The notes under the pieces: generated by a model
Told to the model about the DNA's origin: nothing
Database searches by the model: none
The model's input: only the letters and a program-made list of their open reading frames with translations
Assembly: GCA_034112105.1 (NCBI GenBank)
Contig: JAWUVZ010000086.1
Coordinates: 17,942-81,941 of the forward strand
Direction of reading: 5' to 3'
DNA: 64,000 bases
Origin: Glaciecola sp034112105
GTDB lineage: Bacteria; Pseudomonadota; Gammaproteobacteria; Enterobacterales; Alteromonadaceae
Part shown: positions 1-8,949 of the stretch, piece by piece
How the letters are laid out: each line of letters starts with the position of its first letter
How positions within the stretch are numbered: the first letter of the stretch is position 1
Position numbers and translations under genes: made by a program

Positions 1-478
1 ATTCTTTACGTAGAGGCGCTAATTCTGAGGCTGAACCGATCCGCCACTGGCCGTAGCCATCATAACCATCGCGACTTGCTTTAAAAATCACTTTCTCGCC
101 CAAGCGAGCAACGACATCACGCAGTTGGTCGACATGGCTAATAATCAAATAGTCGCAGTTAGGGATATTATTCTTGCTCAGGAGGGCTTTTTCTCTGACG
201 CGATCCCCACCAGCTAAAATAGAAGCCATATTAGGGAATAGCTTACCGCTTTTTTGCGCATCTAATAATAGGTGTTCAGGCACGTGCTCAAATTCAACGG
301 TGATCGCATTTGCGTCTTTTATCGCATCACACAACGAAACCCCAGTTGCTTTTTTTGAAAGCGGGTTCACCACCGTTTCGGTAACGACATCAACGGCACT
401 CACCATTATACCCAGCGGTGCAGCAGCCAAATACATCATTTGTGCAAGTTGCCCAGAACCGTAAACTAAAACTCTCAA
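1..478 (-). CDS. purK: N5-carboxyaminoimidazole ribonucleotide synthase, N-terminal part
   Basis: ATP-grasp enzyme that carboxylates AIR with bicarbonate and ATP to give N5-CAIR, the substrate of PurE in purine synthesis; cytoplasmic. The first 159 codons are visible and run off the left edge. The start is read as TTG at 478-476 because homologous residues begin there (RVLVYGSGQLAQMM, a glycine-rich nucleotide loop) and no ATG fits. This TTG overlaps the purE stop as TTGA, so the two genes are probably translationally coupled. Near the window edge the segment KASRDGYDGYGQW matches the ATP-grasp core of PurK. The family is about 350-380 residues, so over half is missing here. Identity is confident; the exact start is an inference from the overlap. 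Confidence 0.95.
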   Translation of the reverse strand, partial: MRVLVYGSGQLAQMMYLAAAPLGIMVSAVDVVTETVVNPLSKKATGVSLCDAIKDANAITVEFEHVPEHLLLDAQKSGKLFPNMASILAGGDRVREKALLSKNNIPNCDYLIISHVDQLRDVVARLGEKVIFKASRDGYDGYGQWRIGSASELAPLRKE

Positions 479-966
479 ACGTCTAATTCCAAGGTTTGAT
501 TATTCATAACAGTGTCAGTTTGTTTTTGTCTAAATGCAATAATCGCAGCTCTCACTGTCGGCTCTTGCAAAGCAATAACCTGAGCAGCGAGCAACCCCGC
601 ATTAGCAGCACCTGCTTCACCAATAGCAAGCGTTCCGACTGCAACACCTTTAGGCATTTGCACGATAGAAAGGAGTGAATCTAAACCGTTGAGTTGACTA
701 GACCGAACAGGACAACCAAAAACAGGGAGATGGGTGTGAGCCGCAATCATACCAGGTAAGTGAGCTGCGCCACCGGCGCCAGCAATAATCACTTGCACAC
801 CTTTATCTGCTGCATTTTCAGCAAATTCAACTAATAAATTGGGGGTACGATGAGCTGAAACGACCTTTGCTTCATATGAAACACCTAGCTCTTTTAGCAT
901 AAGTGCTGCTTTTTGCATTGTAGGCCAATCGGATTTTGAACCCATTATAATTGCAACTTGCGCCAT
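475..966 (-). CDS. purE: N5-carboxyaminoimidazole ribonucleotide mutase
   Basis: Class I PurE, 163 residues from the ATG at 966; it moves the carboxyl group of N5-CAIR to C4, giving CAIR, in de novo purine synthesis. Visible signatures are GSKSDW at residues 9-14, SAHRTP at 37-42 and GAGGAAHLPGM at 63-73, which build the nucleotide pocket of the octamer. Two in-frame GTG codons lie at 975 and 978, but the ATG at 966 is preceded by GAAGTGG at a usable distance, so I prefer it. purK follows directly with a TTGA overlap. A bidirectional hairpin at 1028-1065 separates this operon from the upstream gene. No PurR-like operator was recognised in the short leader. Confidence 0.97.
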   Translation of the reverse strand: MAQVAIIMGSKSDWPTMQKAALMLKELGVSYEAKVVSAHRTPNLLVEFAENAADKGVQVIIAGAGGAAHLPGMIAAHTHLPVFGCPVRSSQLNGLDSLLSIVQMPKGVAVGTLAIGEAGAANAGLLAAQVIALQEPTVRAAIIAFRQKQTDTVMNNQTLELDV

Positions 967-1027
967 TTTAATCACCACTTCAATCGGTTAGGGCTATCAA
1001 ATCAGTTTGATGTTTTTTCTAGCCATT

Positions 1028-1065
1028 AAAAAAGCACGATATTATACGCAATATCGTGCTTTTTT
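1028..1065 (-). terminator. Bidirectional-looking hairpin after the M20 amidohydrolase gene
   Basis: Ten-base arms AGCACGATAT (1033-1042) and ATATCGTGCT (1051-1060) enclose an 8-base loop. A run of A before and T after gives a U-tract on either strand. It lies 18 bases after the stop of the minus-strand gene ending at 1083, so it most likely ends that transcript before the purE promoter. Confidence 0.85.
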
Positions 1066-1082
1066 ATATAAAAACTTTCCGC

Positions 1083-2390
1083 TTATTTTGCGCTGTTCAT
1101 ATAATCTAGCGTCATGTTAGTTAGTAGCTTTACGCCTAACTTCATGCCACTGTCATCTACAAAGAATTCGGGCGTATGGTGCGCCGGAGAGTCTTCTTCA
1201 GATACGTCCAATGGCTTACCACCGATCCACAAATAAACACCAGGCACTTCTTGTTGGAAGAAGGAAAAATCTTCAGCACCGGTTGCCGCTTTTGAGTTGA
1301 TCACGTTTTCTTGACCAGCGGTGCGCACTAACGTAGGCAATACTTGGTCCATAAGGGCATGGTCATTAAATGTAATTGGGTAGCTATAATCCAATGGTAA
1401 TATTACTTCAACCTCTGCTCTCATGCTATCAGCAATACCTTTAGCTTTGCGCGGTATTGCTTCGTACATGTGTTCACGAGCTTCTTTGCTTAATGTACGA
1501 ATAGTGCCAACTAAAACAACCTCATTTGGGATGATATTCGAACGATTTCCACCGTGAATAGAGCCAATAGTCACTACTGCTGCATCATCAACCAACTTAA
1601 TTTCTCTGCTAACAACCGTTTGCAGTGCCATAATGATTTGAGCAGAGGTGGTGATTGGATCTACACTCTTCCAAGGATATGCGCCATGAGCCTGCTTTCC
1701 TCTAACAATAATTTTAAATGGGTCAACAGCTGCCATTATGCCACCGTGTTTATATAACACTTTGCCCACATCTGTGTTTGCATTTATGTGCAGACCAAAA
1801 ATCACATCGACATCAGGGTTCTTTAGTACGCCCTCTTGCACCATCATCTCAGCGCCACCTTTCTCTCCTGCTGGAGCACCCTCTTCCGCTGGCTGAAAGA
1901 TGAATTTAACTTTACCGCGTAATTCTCCCTTCATTTCGGTTAGAATTTTTGCCGCTCCCATTAGCATCGCCATGTGAGTATCATGCCCACAAGCATGCAT
2001 AACCGGTACTTCATTTCCCTCTAACATACCTTTTACCGTGGATTTAAAAGGTAAATCGTTCTGCTCTGGCACTGGTAAACCGTCCATATCAGCTCGCAGT
2101 GCTACTGTAGGCCCAGGTTTGCCTGAATCTAAAACGGCAACAACACCGGTGTAAGCAACGCCTGTGGTAACGTCTAATCCTAATCCACGCAAATATTTTT
2201 CAACATATTTTGCAGTTTCAAACTCCCGATTGGATAATTCTGGGTTTTGGTGCAAATGATGACGCCACTTGATCACGTCAGCCTCAATTTTATCAGCCAT
2301 CATGGCCACAGTGTCATTTTGTTGAGCACTCGCAATACTAGAAAGCGCAGTTAACGAGATGGCAGTAAATAAAGGGAGTAAGCGTTTCAT
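1083..2390 (-). CDS. Secreted M20 family amidohydrolase/peptidase
   Basis: A 435-residue metal-dependent hydrolase of the M20D group (hippurate hydrolase, N-acyl-amino-acid amidohydrolase, carboxypeptidase Ss1-like). Residues 1-22 form a Sec signal peptide ending in ASA, so the enzyme acts in the periplasm or outside. Zinc-site motifs are visible: HACGHDTH at 132-139, QPAEEG near 166-171 with the catalytic Glu, and GAEDFSFF near the C-terminus with a metal-ligand Glu. The dimerisation or lid domain lies between them. The start ATG is preceded by AAGGT. It is monocistronic, with a hairpin terminator downstream. The family is clear, but the substrate (acylated amino acid, dipeptide or hippurate) cannot be read from the sequence. 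Confidence 0.9.
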   Translation of the reverse strand: MKRLLPLFTAISLTALSSIASAQQNDTVAMMADKIEADVIKWRHHLHQNPELSNREFETAKYVEKYLRGLGLDVTTGVAYTGVVAVLDSGKPGPTVALRADMDGLPVPEQNDLPFKSTVKGMLEGNEVPVMHACGHDTHMAMLMGAAKILTEMKGELRGKVKFIFQPAEEGAPAGEKGGAEMMVQEGVLKNPDVDVIFGLHINANTDVGKVLYKHGGIMAAVDPFKIIVRGKQAHGAYPWKSVDPITTSAQIIMALQTVVSREIKLVDDAAVVTIGSIHGGNRSNIIPNEVVLVGTIRTLSKEAREHMYEAIPRKAKGIADSMRAEVEVILPLDYSYPITFNDHALMDQVLPTLVRTAGQENVINSKAATGAEDFSFFQQEVPGVYLWIGGKPLDVSEEDSPAHHTPEFFVDDSGMKLGVKLLTNMTLDYMNSAK

Positions 2391-2749
2391 ATATGGTCTA
2401 CCTTGGTTTTTATTATTGTTTGATAGCGCGATTTAGCTCAGCGCACCTATCTTGCGCAAATTACGTAACAAAACATTAGCGTAAAATAGATAAAATTACG
2501 AGCATTACGGCTATACAGACTTTAAATTATAATTTTTATTTATATTCCAATTATATCTATAGCTACTTGCAACGAAAAAACCCAATTAACTGCGGTGTGA
2601 TCGAACGCGAAGGAGGAAGCATAGTTATTTTGACTCTCTACTTTATCTAGCAACACTTTTCATTAGGCAAAAAAAAACCGCAACATCAAACTATTGCGGT
2701 TTCAATTGAATACAAGCTAATGAGTGGCATTAACTTGCGCTAGAATGAA
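2391..2749. other. Intergenic region between rho and the M20 amidohydrolase gene
   Basis: These 359 bases hold the rho terminator (2671-2702) and the promoter region of the amidohydrolase. I see no credible reading frame, tRNA or repeat. Confidence 0.6.
2671..2702 (-). terminator. Rho-independent terminator after rho
   Basis: Read on the minus strand, the stem AAACCGCAA/TTGCGGTTT with a 10-base loop is followed by a long T run. It lies 48 bases past the rho stop codon. Confidence 0.9.
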
Positions 2750-4015
2750 CTAACTTTTCTGGCGTTTCATCGATTCAAAAAACTCATCATTTGTTTTTGT
2801 CATCGCTAGACGCCCAATTAGGAATTCTATTGCGTCTATTTCACTCATTTCATGGACAATTTTACGCAATATCCACATCTTTTGTAATTCATCTTTGGAC
2901 GTTAATAGTTCTTCACGACGAGTACCGGAGCGGTTTAGGTCAATCGCAGGGAATACCCGTTTTTCAGCAATCTTACGATTTAGATGTAATTCCATGTTAC
3001 CGGTACCTTTAAATTCTTCGTAGATTACTTCATCCATCTTAGAACCCGTATCGATTAACGCTGTTGCAATAATAGTTAAACTTCCACCTTCCTCAACATT
3101 TCGAGCTGCACCAAAGAATCGTTTTGGTTTGTGCAATGCATTCGCATCAACACCACCGGTAAGTACTTTACCTGACGATGGAATAACCGTGTTATAAGCG
3201 CGCGCTAGACGAGTAAGCGAATCAAGCAGAATCACTACGTCTTTTTTATGTTCAACTAAGCGTTTGGCCTTCTCAATAACCATCTCAGCAACCTGAACAT
3301 GGCGACTTGCTGGTTCATCAAAAGTTGAAGCGATAACTTCACCTTGCACCAAACGCTGCATCTCAGTTACTTCTTCTGGCCGCTCATCAATTAGCAAAAC
3401 CATTAACTGCGCTTCTGGATGATTAGCTGCAATTGATTGGGCTATATTTTGTAGTAAAAGTGTTTTACCAGCCTTTGGCGGTGCAACAATCAGACCACGC
3501 TGACCACGCCCAATCGGCGATGCCAAATCGAGTACGCGTGCAGTAATATCTTCAGTACTGCCATTTCCACGCTCTAGTCTAAAACGTTCATTGGCATGCA
3601 GGGGAGTTAAATTTTCGAAAAGGATTTTGTTGCGAGAACTTTCAGGTTTGTCAAAGTTTACTTCACGTATTTTAAGTAATGCAAAATAACGTTCGCTGTC
3701 CTTTGGCGGTCGAATTTTCCCTGCAATGGTATCGCCCGTACGCAAATTAAAACGTCGAATTTGACTCGGTGATACATAAATATCATCAGGGCCTGCTAAA
3801 TAGGAACAGTCGCCGGATCGCAAAAAACCAAAGCCATCTTGAAGTATTTCCAGAACGCCGCCGCCAAAAATGTCTTCGCCGCCTTTTGCATGGGATTTTA
3901 ATATTGAAAATATAATATCTTGTTTTCTGGCACGAGCCAGATTTTCTAACCCCATCTCTTCAGATAAGGCTACGAGTTCACTAATGGGTTTGTCTTTTAA
4001 TTCGGTTAAATTCAT
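2750..4015 (-). CDS. rho: Transcription termination factor Rho
   Basis: Hexameric RNA-dependent ATPase that ends transcription at Rho-dependent sites. It is 421 residues, the usual gammaproteobacterial length. The order is an N-terminal helical domain (1-47), a cold-shock-type RNA-binding fold with GFGFLR at 61-66, and a RecA-like ATPase with Walker A APPKAGKT at 178-185, the LLIDERPEEV segment, DSLTRLARAYN and the Q-loop GGVDANAL. Residue numbering matches E. coli Rho, including K181 and K184. It sits downstream of trxA on the same strand, as in E. coli, but trxA has its own terminator, so rho is probably transcribed from the roughly 370-base leader, where autoregulation would act. Its own terminator is at 2671-2702. 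Confidence 0.99.
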   Translation of the reverse strand: MNLTELKDKPISELVALSEEMGLENLARARKQDIIFSILKSHAKGGEDIFGGGVLEILQDGFGFLRSGDCSYLAGPDDIYVSPSQIRRFNLRTGDTIAGKIRPPKDSERYFALLKIREVNFDKPESSRNKILFENLTPLHANERFRLERGNGSTEDITARVLDLASPIGRGQRGLIVAPPKAGKTLLLQNIAQSIAANHPEAQLMVLLIDERPEEVTEMQRLVQGEVIASTFDEPASRHVQVAEMVIEKAKRLVEHKKDVVILLDSLTRLARAYNTVIPSSGKVLTGGVDANALHKPKRFFGAARNVEEGGSLTIIATALIDTGSKMDEVIYEEFKGTGNMELHLNRKIAEKRVFPAIDLNRSGTRREELLTSKDELQKMWILRKIVHEMSEIDAIEFLIGRLAMTKTNDEFFESMKRQKS

Positions 4016-4450
4016 ATTGGTAGGTCTTTATGTTTAGGCTGCGTAATAAAGCACAAATCATTTGTTCTTTTTAACTATGCCCTATCAAAAGTAGTCTCTG
4101 GTTAAATAATCAGTTATTGAAGTTTGATTTTATGTTTTCTTTCAATACCAAATATGTAGGTTGTCTGACCACCAAAAATAGCAACAAAATGTTGATATGG
4201 GCTGGAGTCAGTAATGTATACATAGTTACTTTAGCAATTTTTAATTTGCAGCTACATAAACATTGGTAACACAGTAGTAGCTGGCACTGAAGGAATATAA
4301 AAATGAGTGTATTCGGATGAACACCGAAATAATGTAGCACTAAATAAAGTTATCGTCCAGTTTTACAAAAAAATAACGTTAAATAAAAAAGGCCATCCAA
4401 TTCGATAGCCTTTTTCACTTATTCAACAGTCATAAATGCCAAACAACAAA
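4016..4450 (-). promoter_or_regulatory. rho leader region (trxA-rho intergenic)
   Basis: This 435-base interval contains the trxA terminator and then about 370 bases without a convincing gene; it must hold the rho promoter and leader. E. coli has a regulatory leader with a small rhoL frame in this place. Here a possible 26-codon frame (ATG at 4061, TAG at 3983-3981) overlaps the rho start, but it has only a weak AAAGAA ribosome site. A longer 76-codon minus-strand frame (4110-4340) has no family resemblance and no good ribosome site, so I treat it as chance. Confidence 0.45.
4386..4415 (-). terminator. Rho-independent terminator after trxA
   Basis: On the minus strand the stem AAAAAGGC-ATC pairs with GAT-GCCTTTTT with one internal mismatch, and a T-rich run follows. 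It lies 36 bases past the trxA stop and isolates trxA from rho. Confidence 0.85.
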
Positions 4451-4777
4451 CTAGATGTTTTCGTTCAAAAATTCAACTAGTTGAGTTTTTGACAGCGCGC
4501 CTACTTTGGTTGCTGCTACTGCACCGTTTTTGAAGAGCAATAATGTCGGGATGCCGCGAATACCATATTTAGGTGGTGTATCGTTATTTTCATCGACATT
4601 AAGCTTACCAACTGTTACCTTTCCATCAAACTCGTCGGCAATCTCAGAAAGGATTGGGGCGATCATTTTACAAGGGCCGCACCATTCTGCCCAGAAATCA
4701 ACTAAAACAGGACCGTTAGCATTGATTACATCTGCTTCGAATTTTTCGTCACTCAACGAGATAATTTTGTCGCTCAT
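4451..4777 (-). CDS. trxA: Thioredoxin 1
   Basis: General cytoplasmic disulfide reductase that donates electrons to ribonucleotide reductase, PAPS reductase and peroxiredoxins; it is recycled by thioredoxin reductase. It has 108 residues with the active site WCGPC at 32-36 (Cys33 and Cys36), Asp27 and the cis-proline segment IPTLLLF. The ATG at 4777 is chosen over an in-frame TTG at 4789 because GGAG lies just upstream and the length then matches E. coli TrxA. It is divergent from rhlB, with about 100 bases for both promoters, and is followed by a terminator before rho. This arrangement is conserved in gammaproteobacteria. Confidence 0.99.
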   Translation of the reverse strand: MSDKIISLSDEKFEADVINANGPVLVDFWAEWCGPCKMIAPILSEIADEFDGKVTVGKLNVDENNDTPPKYGIRGIPTLLLFKNGAVAATKVGALSKTQLVEFLNENI

Positions 4778-4875
4778 TCTTTTCTCCAAATTTGGTCATT
4801 CGCTGAGACTTTCAGCCTTGCCCTATAGTGTTAATAGAAATTGTCGTTAATGCAAGCAATGATAAGCTATAAGCT

Positions 4876-6180
4876 ATGCCACAAACACATTTAACAAATA
4901 CATCTTTTTCCGATCTTCCGATCCATCCGCTAATTTTAAAAGCGCTTGAGGAAGCCAATTTCACAAAATGCACGCCGATTCAGTCAATGGCAGTTCCTCA
5001 ACTTCTCGAAGGAAACGACATTGCAGGTCAGGCACAAACAGGGACGGGCAAAACTATTGCTTTTTTGGTGGCGACTTTTCACCACCTACTAAACAACCCG
5101 AAGCCTGACAACGAGCCTAATAAACCGAGTCCAAGAGCCATCATTATGGCACCGACCCGTGAGCTTGCTGTGCAAATCTATAACGATGCGGAACTGCTTA
5201 GTAAACACTCCGGACTGTCACTCGGTTTAATATATGGGGGTGAAGGTTACGAAAGTCAACGGGATCGATTAACAAAAGGCGTCGATATTGTTATTGGCAC
5301 CACTGGTCGTATCATCGATTATTACAAGCAAGATATTTTTTCTTTAAAAAATATACAAGTAGCAGTGCTTGATGAATCCGATCGAATGTTTGATCTAGGT
5401 TTCATAAAAGATATTCGGTATTTATTCAGGCGTATGCCTGAACCAACTCAACGCTTGAGTATGTTATTTTCAGCTACGTTGAGTTTCCGCGTTCAAGAAC
5501 TTGCTTATGAGCACATGAATAATCCAACACATGTGCAAATCGAGCCCGAAAAGAAAACGGCAACGAGGGTATCTGAAGAATTATTTTATCCATCAGATAA
5601 AGACAAGCCGCTACTGTTATTAACATTGTTTGAAAACGAGTGGCCAGATAAAGCTATCGTCTTTGCCAACACCAAATTTGGTTGCGAAACAGTCTCTGCT
5701 TGGTTACAAGCTGACGGTCACAGAGTAGGTATGCTTAGTGGAGACGTGCCGCAAAAGAAACGATTGAGTATTCTTGAGGACTTCACCAGTGGTGCAATAG
5801 ATATATTGGTAGCTACGGACGTAGCGGCTCGTGGATTACACATTCCCAAAGTCACCCATGTGTTCAACTATGACTTGCCCGATGACGCAGAAGATTACGT
5901 TCACCGAATTGGCCGAACGGGTCGTGCCGGCGAAAGTGGTATTGCGATTAGTTTCGCGTGCGAAAAATATGCATTGAATTTACCTGCTATTGAAATGTAT
6001 ATTGAACATCAAATTACAGTGACTGATTACGATCCAAATCAGTTGCTGAAAGACGTAAAAGCGCCGGTATTCCATCGTAAGCCAAGAGGCAGGACCGATG
6101 GTCGACCGGGTAATCGCGGTGGTCGTAATGGCGGGCAACGTCCTAGTGGCCCAAAAAGGAACCACCAAGGAAGAAACTAG
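4876..6180 (+). CDS. rhlB: ATP-dependent RNA helicase RhlB
   Basis: DEAD-box helicase that in enterobacteria works with RNase E in the degradosome, unwinding mRNA. It is 434 residues long. Motifs in order are the Q motif FTKCTPIQ (about 29-36), Walker A AQTGTGKT (53-60), PTRELA (93-98), motif II reading DESD (166-169), SAT (199-201), ATDVAARGLHIP, and HRIGRTGRAG. The tail is basic and glycine-rich (RGRTDGRPGNRGGR), as in other RhlB proteins, and probably binds RNA. The odd point is Ser in place of Ala in DEAD (codon TCC at 5377-5379). gppA begins 12 bases downstream, so the two probably form an operon as in E. coli. Confidence 0.97.
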   Translation: MPQTHLTNTSFSDLPIHPLILKALEEANFTKCTPIQSMAVPQLLEGNDIAGQAQTGTGKTIAFLVATFHHLLNNPKPDNEPNKPSPRAIIMAPTRELAVQIYNDAELLSKHSGLSLGLIYGGEGYESQRDRLTKGVDIVIGTTGRIIDYYKQDIFSLKNIQVAVLDESDRMFDLGFIKDIRYLFRRMPEPTQRLSMLFSATLSFRVQELAYEHMNNPTHVQIEPEKKTATRVSEELFYPSDKDKPLLLLTLFENEWPDKAIVFANTKFGCETVSAWLQADGHRVGMLSGDVPQKKRLSILEDFTSGAIDILVATDVAARGLHIPKVTHVFNYDLPDDAEDYVHRIGRTGRAGESGIAISFACEKYALNLPAIEMYIEHQITVTDYDPNQLLKDVKAPVFHRKPRGRTDGRPGNRGGRNGGQRPSGPKRNHQGRN

Positions 6181-6192
6181 AGGTAGTGACCT

Positions 6193-7701
6193 TTGATTCA
6201 AGAGTTACCTAACACCGTTATTCAGGACGAATATTACGCTGCCGTTGATTTAGGCTCAAATAGCTTTCACATGGTAATAGTGAGAGTACTCAGCGGTAGT
6301 GTTCAAATAGTTAGTAAAAATAAGCGTAAAGTTAGGCTCGCTGCAGGGCTCGATGGTGATTTAAAGCTATCCGAAGAGAGTATTCAGCGCGGCCTTGACT
6401 GTTTAAAAACCTTCCGCGAACAACTAGACGACCTACCCAAGGCGAATATCAAAGTTGTTGCTACGGCGACATTGCGTATGGCGACTAACTCAACCGATTT
6501 TGTGACCCGTGGCGAACGCATTCTTAACCAAAAGATCAATATCATAACGGGTGAGGAAGAAGCCCGCCAAATCTACTTGGGTGTTGCTTACACATCTGCA
6601 AATCAAGGTAATACATTGGTTGTTGATATTGGCGGTGCAAGCACAGAAGTTATTGTTGGCCGCGACATGCAGCCGCTCCACTTAAATAGCGTGAATATGG
6701 GCTGTGTCACTTTCATGGAAAGATATTTTGAGGGTGGCATAATCAATGAAGAAAATTTTGACAATGCACTCGCTGCCGCTGAAGAAATGCTAGCTCCTTA
6801 TGCATCTACGTTTAAATGTTTCGATTGGCAGCAATGTTTAGGTGCCTCTGGCACCCCCCAAGCTGTCGTTAGTATATTGGTTAAACAAGGCATTAACGAC
6901 GCTATCCGCTTAGATTATTTGTACCAATTACGTGACCAAGCTATCGCTTGTAAAAACATTGAGAGCTTAAAGATTGATGGACTCGTCGACTCACGCAGGC
7001 TGATTTTTCCGAGTGGGTTGGCCATCTTAATGGCACTATTTAAGCAATTGAATTTAAAAAACATGCAAATTTCCGGAGGTGCACTGAGGGAAGGTATTAT
7101 TTACGGCATGTTGGATAATTATCAAAGAGCTGATCGCAGAACCCAAGGTATTAACCAGCTGGTTTCGCGCTTTCACATAGATACAGCGCAAAGTGACCGG
7201 GTACGCAAAGTAGCGATGGGATTAAGTCGTCAGATGTGCGAACAAAGCAAATTTTGTGACTTTGACACTGAGGCACTTATTTCCTCGGCCGCTGCGCTGC
7301 ACGAACTAGGACTACACATCGGTTACAAGAAGTTTCATGAACATGGTGCATATATATTAACCCATGTTGAATTGACTGGATTTACTAGTCTTCAACGCAT
7401 GTTTATTAGAGATTTGGTTGGCATGCATCGTCAAGAAATTGATTTGATGGTGTTTAACAACTATCAGGAAGAGTTTAAAGAGATGCTCATAAACGCTCTG
7501 CGTATTGTCAGAATTTCCGTAATTTTGTGTACTCGCAGACGAGATAATACAGTTGCTAATGCTAAGCTTACTGTGTCTGGCAACGATTGGCATTTACATT
7601 TTGAAGAAGGTGTTTTGCCCTCTTCGCCCCTCGTGCATGCCGAACTTATTCATGAGACTTGGTTGCAACACAAAGCTGGCTGGAAACTTATTTGTGAATA
7701 G
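6193..7701 (+). CDS. gppA: Exopolyphosphatase / pppGpp pyrophosphatase (GppA type)
   Basis: 502 residues of the Ppx/GppA family, which converts pppGpp to ppGpp and can degrade polyphosphate. The actin-like ATPase fold shows VDLGSNSFHM near residues 18-27, the catalytic GEEEAR, the phosphate loop VVDIGGASTE, and LGASGTPQAV; the C-terminal half is HD-like. I call GppA rather than Ppx from its position after rhlB and close resemblance to E. coli GppA. The start is the TTG at 6193, with AGAGG about seven bases upstream; the first internal ATG would cut into the conserved loop. The gap to rhlB is 12 bases, suggesting cotranscription. Confidence 0.93.
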   Translation: MIQELPNTVIQDEYYAAVDLGSNSFHMVIVRVLSGSVQIVSKNKRKVRLAAGLDGDLKLSEESIQRGLDCLKTFREQLDDLPKANIKVVATATLRMATNSTDFVTRGERILNQKINIITGEEEARQIYLGVAYTSANQGNTLVVDIGGASTEVIVGRDMQPLHLNSVNMGCVTFMERYFEGGIINEENFDNALAAAEEMLAPYASTFKCFDWQQCLGASGTPQAVVSILVKQGINDAIRLDYLYQLRDQAIACKNIESLKIDGLVDSRRLIFPSGLAILMALFKQLNLKNMQISGGALREGIIYGMLDNYQRADRRTQGINQLVSRFHIDTAQSDRVRKVAMGLSRQMCEQSKFCDFDTEALISSAAALHELGLHIGYKKFHEHGAYILTHVELTGFTSLQRMFIRDLVGMHRQEIDLMVFNNYQEEFKEMLINALRIVRISVILCTRRRDNTVANAKLTVSGNDWHLHFEEGVLPSSPLVHAELIHETWLQHKAGWKLICE

Positions 7702-7808
7702 CGCTTTATTTTGCGTTACTCACCGCTTTCGTCGATAAGGATTAATTGTTCAAAAATCAATTGTTATTGTTAACGGGCGTAAGTGCTGGTATGTCATTCA
7801 AAAATTAA

Positions 7809-7846
7809 CAGTGAGTAGCACATTTATAAAAACGTGCTACTAACTG
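7809..7846 (-). terminator. Terminator after the catalase-like gene
   Basis: Arms AGTAGCAC (7814-7821) and GTGCTACT (7834-7841) extend by CAGT/ACTG after one mismatch. On the minus strand the hairpin is followed by TTAATTTTT. It lies just past the stop at 7856 and separates the converging gppA transcript. Confidence 0.75.
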
Positions 7847-7855
7847 CATCTAGTA

Positions 7856-8848
7856 TTATTGATTACTCAATCGCTTACCAAACGAAATTGCATACGCTGG
7901 TGAGCGCATTCTTAAAATAGGATCTGCGCTTGGTGTAAATCCGGCAGACATCATATTTGGGTCGAAGTTAGTATTCCTGCAGGCATCACCGCCATTTCCT
8001 GTTACCGTAACCGTGCCTAATGCAATTTGAGGACGCGACTCTGGCCACTGCTGTGACGGATCGATTTCGCTATCTTCGGCTTCGCCTAAACTTGCCATAA
8101 TTGTAAAGCTTACAACGCCTTCTTTCAGTTGCTTTGCAAAAGTATCAACTAGGAATTCCTCAGGCATTTTCGCAGCTTCGTCTTTATCTAAAGTTTTGAC
8201 ACCTAAACTTGGCTGAATATCCCATCGAAATTTCGTTTTCTCACCATTAGCTTGGTTGAAATAAAACGTATGAAGACCAAAAAAGCCAGTATTTGCCCAA
8301 GAAGCAGGTGTTTGAGCTTGTTGATTCCACATCGCATTTGCCTGCACTGAAGGGTTTTCCTTGATGAAAGCCATCGTTTTAGCTAAGTCGGTTTTGCCAT
8401 TTTCATCAGGTAGCATTGTAGATAAGAAACCAAAAAATGTTTCTGGGTCTTTACCTGCAAATACAGGAAAGTTATTTCCTGTAAATGTGTGGAATGAGCC
8501 ATTGGGTAATTTAATTTGCATGCCTAAACCACGGGTCCCAGGGGCTCTTTCATCACTATTTGGATTTGCACCACCGAGAGAAAATCGCATAGAAACTGGT
8601 AAGTCGCCATTTGCCAATAAAGCAGCCCCTTTAAAATGTTCGTTAGCAGCAGGTACAAAAGTCCCGGATGCGCACATCCCTTTTGCATGCGCTTTTCTGA
8701 ACCCAGGATGTTTGCCACCTAGTTTTTCAAAAATATCAACTACGTCTGTTGCCTGAACTTCTTTCTCACCCGCCAATACGCTTGATGGTGTTAGCCCAAC
8801 AATTAATAGACAAGCTGCAATGCTTGATGCAATAAATGTATGCTTCAT
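7856..8848 (-). CDS. Periplasmic catalase-related peroxidase
   Basis: A 330-residue heme protein of the small catalase-like family (SrpA type), which generally acts as an organic peroxidase rather than a full catalase. Residues 1-26 are a Sec signal peptide ending in VLA, so it works in the periplasm. Family features are the N-terminal catalytic-His region with HPGFRKAHAKG (about 47-57), the ERAPGTRGLGMQ and FTGNNFPVF segments, and the C-terminal RSPAYAISFG, where the Tyr after RxxA is the proximal heme ligand. The canonical 480-residue catalase domains are absent, as expected. AAAGGA precedes the ATG. It stands alone with its own terminator. A partner cytochrome b561, often linked to this family, is not adjacent, although one occurs at 36.8 kb. 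Confidence 0.9.
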   Translation of the reverse strand: MKHTFIASSIAACLLIVGLTPSSVLAGEKEVQATDVVDIFEKLGGKHPGFRKAHAKGMCASGTFVPAANEHFKGAALLANGDLPVSMRFSLGGANPNSDERAPGTRGLGMQIKLPNGSFHTFTGNNFPVFAGKDPETFFGFLSTMLPDENGKTDLAKTMAFIKENPSVQANAMWNQQAQTPASWANTGFFGLHTFYFNQANGEKTKFRWDIQPSLGVKTLDKDEAAKMPEEFLVDTFAKQLKEGVVSFTIMASLGEAEDSEIDPSQQWPESRPQIALGTVTVTGNGGDACRNTNFDPNMMSAGFTPSADPILRMRSPAYAISFGKRLSNQ

Positions 8849-8949
8849 ATATATCCTTTATTTTTGTTAATTAGAATTAGGTCAGTGCTAATCTTGAGTT
8901 GTAACACATAGAATTATTCACCTAATTTGAACTAAAATCAAATGGGTCG

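Noticed and set aside
996..1011. Hairpin ATCAAA/TTTGAT followed by a T run in the purE leader
   Set aside because: Arms are only six AT-rich bases and no plus-strand gene needs a terminator here; purE reads the other way.
4110..4340. 76-codon minus-strand frame between trxA and rho
   Set aside because: Low-complexity hydrophobic residues, no family resemblance, no ribosome site; it lies in the rho leader.
8361..8756. 131-codon plus-strand frame inside the catalase-like gene
   Set aside because: Antisense to a well supported gene and without family features.
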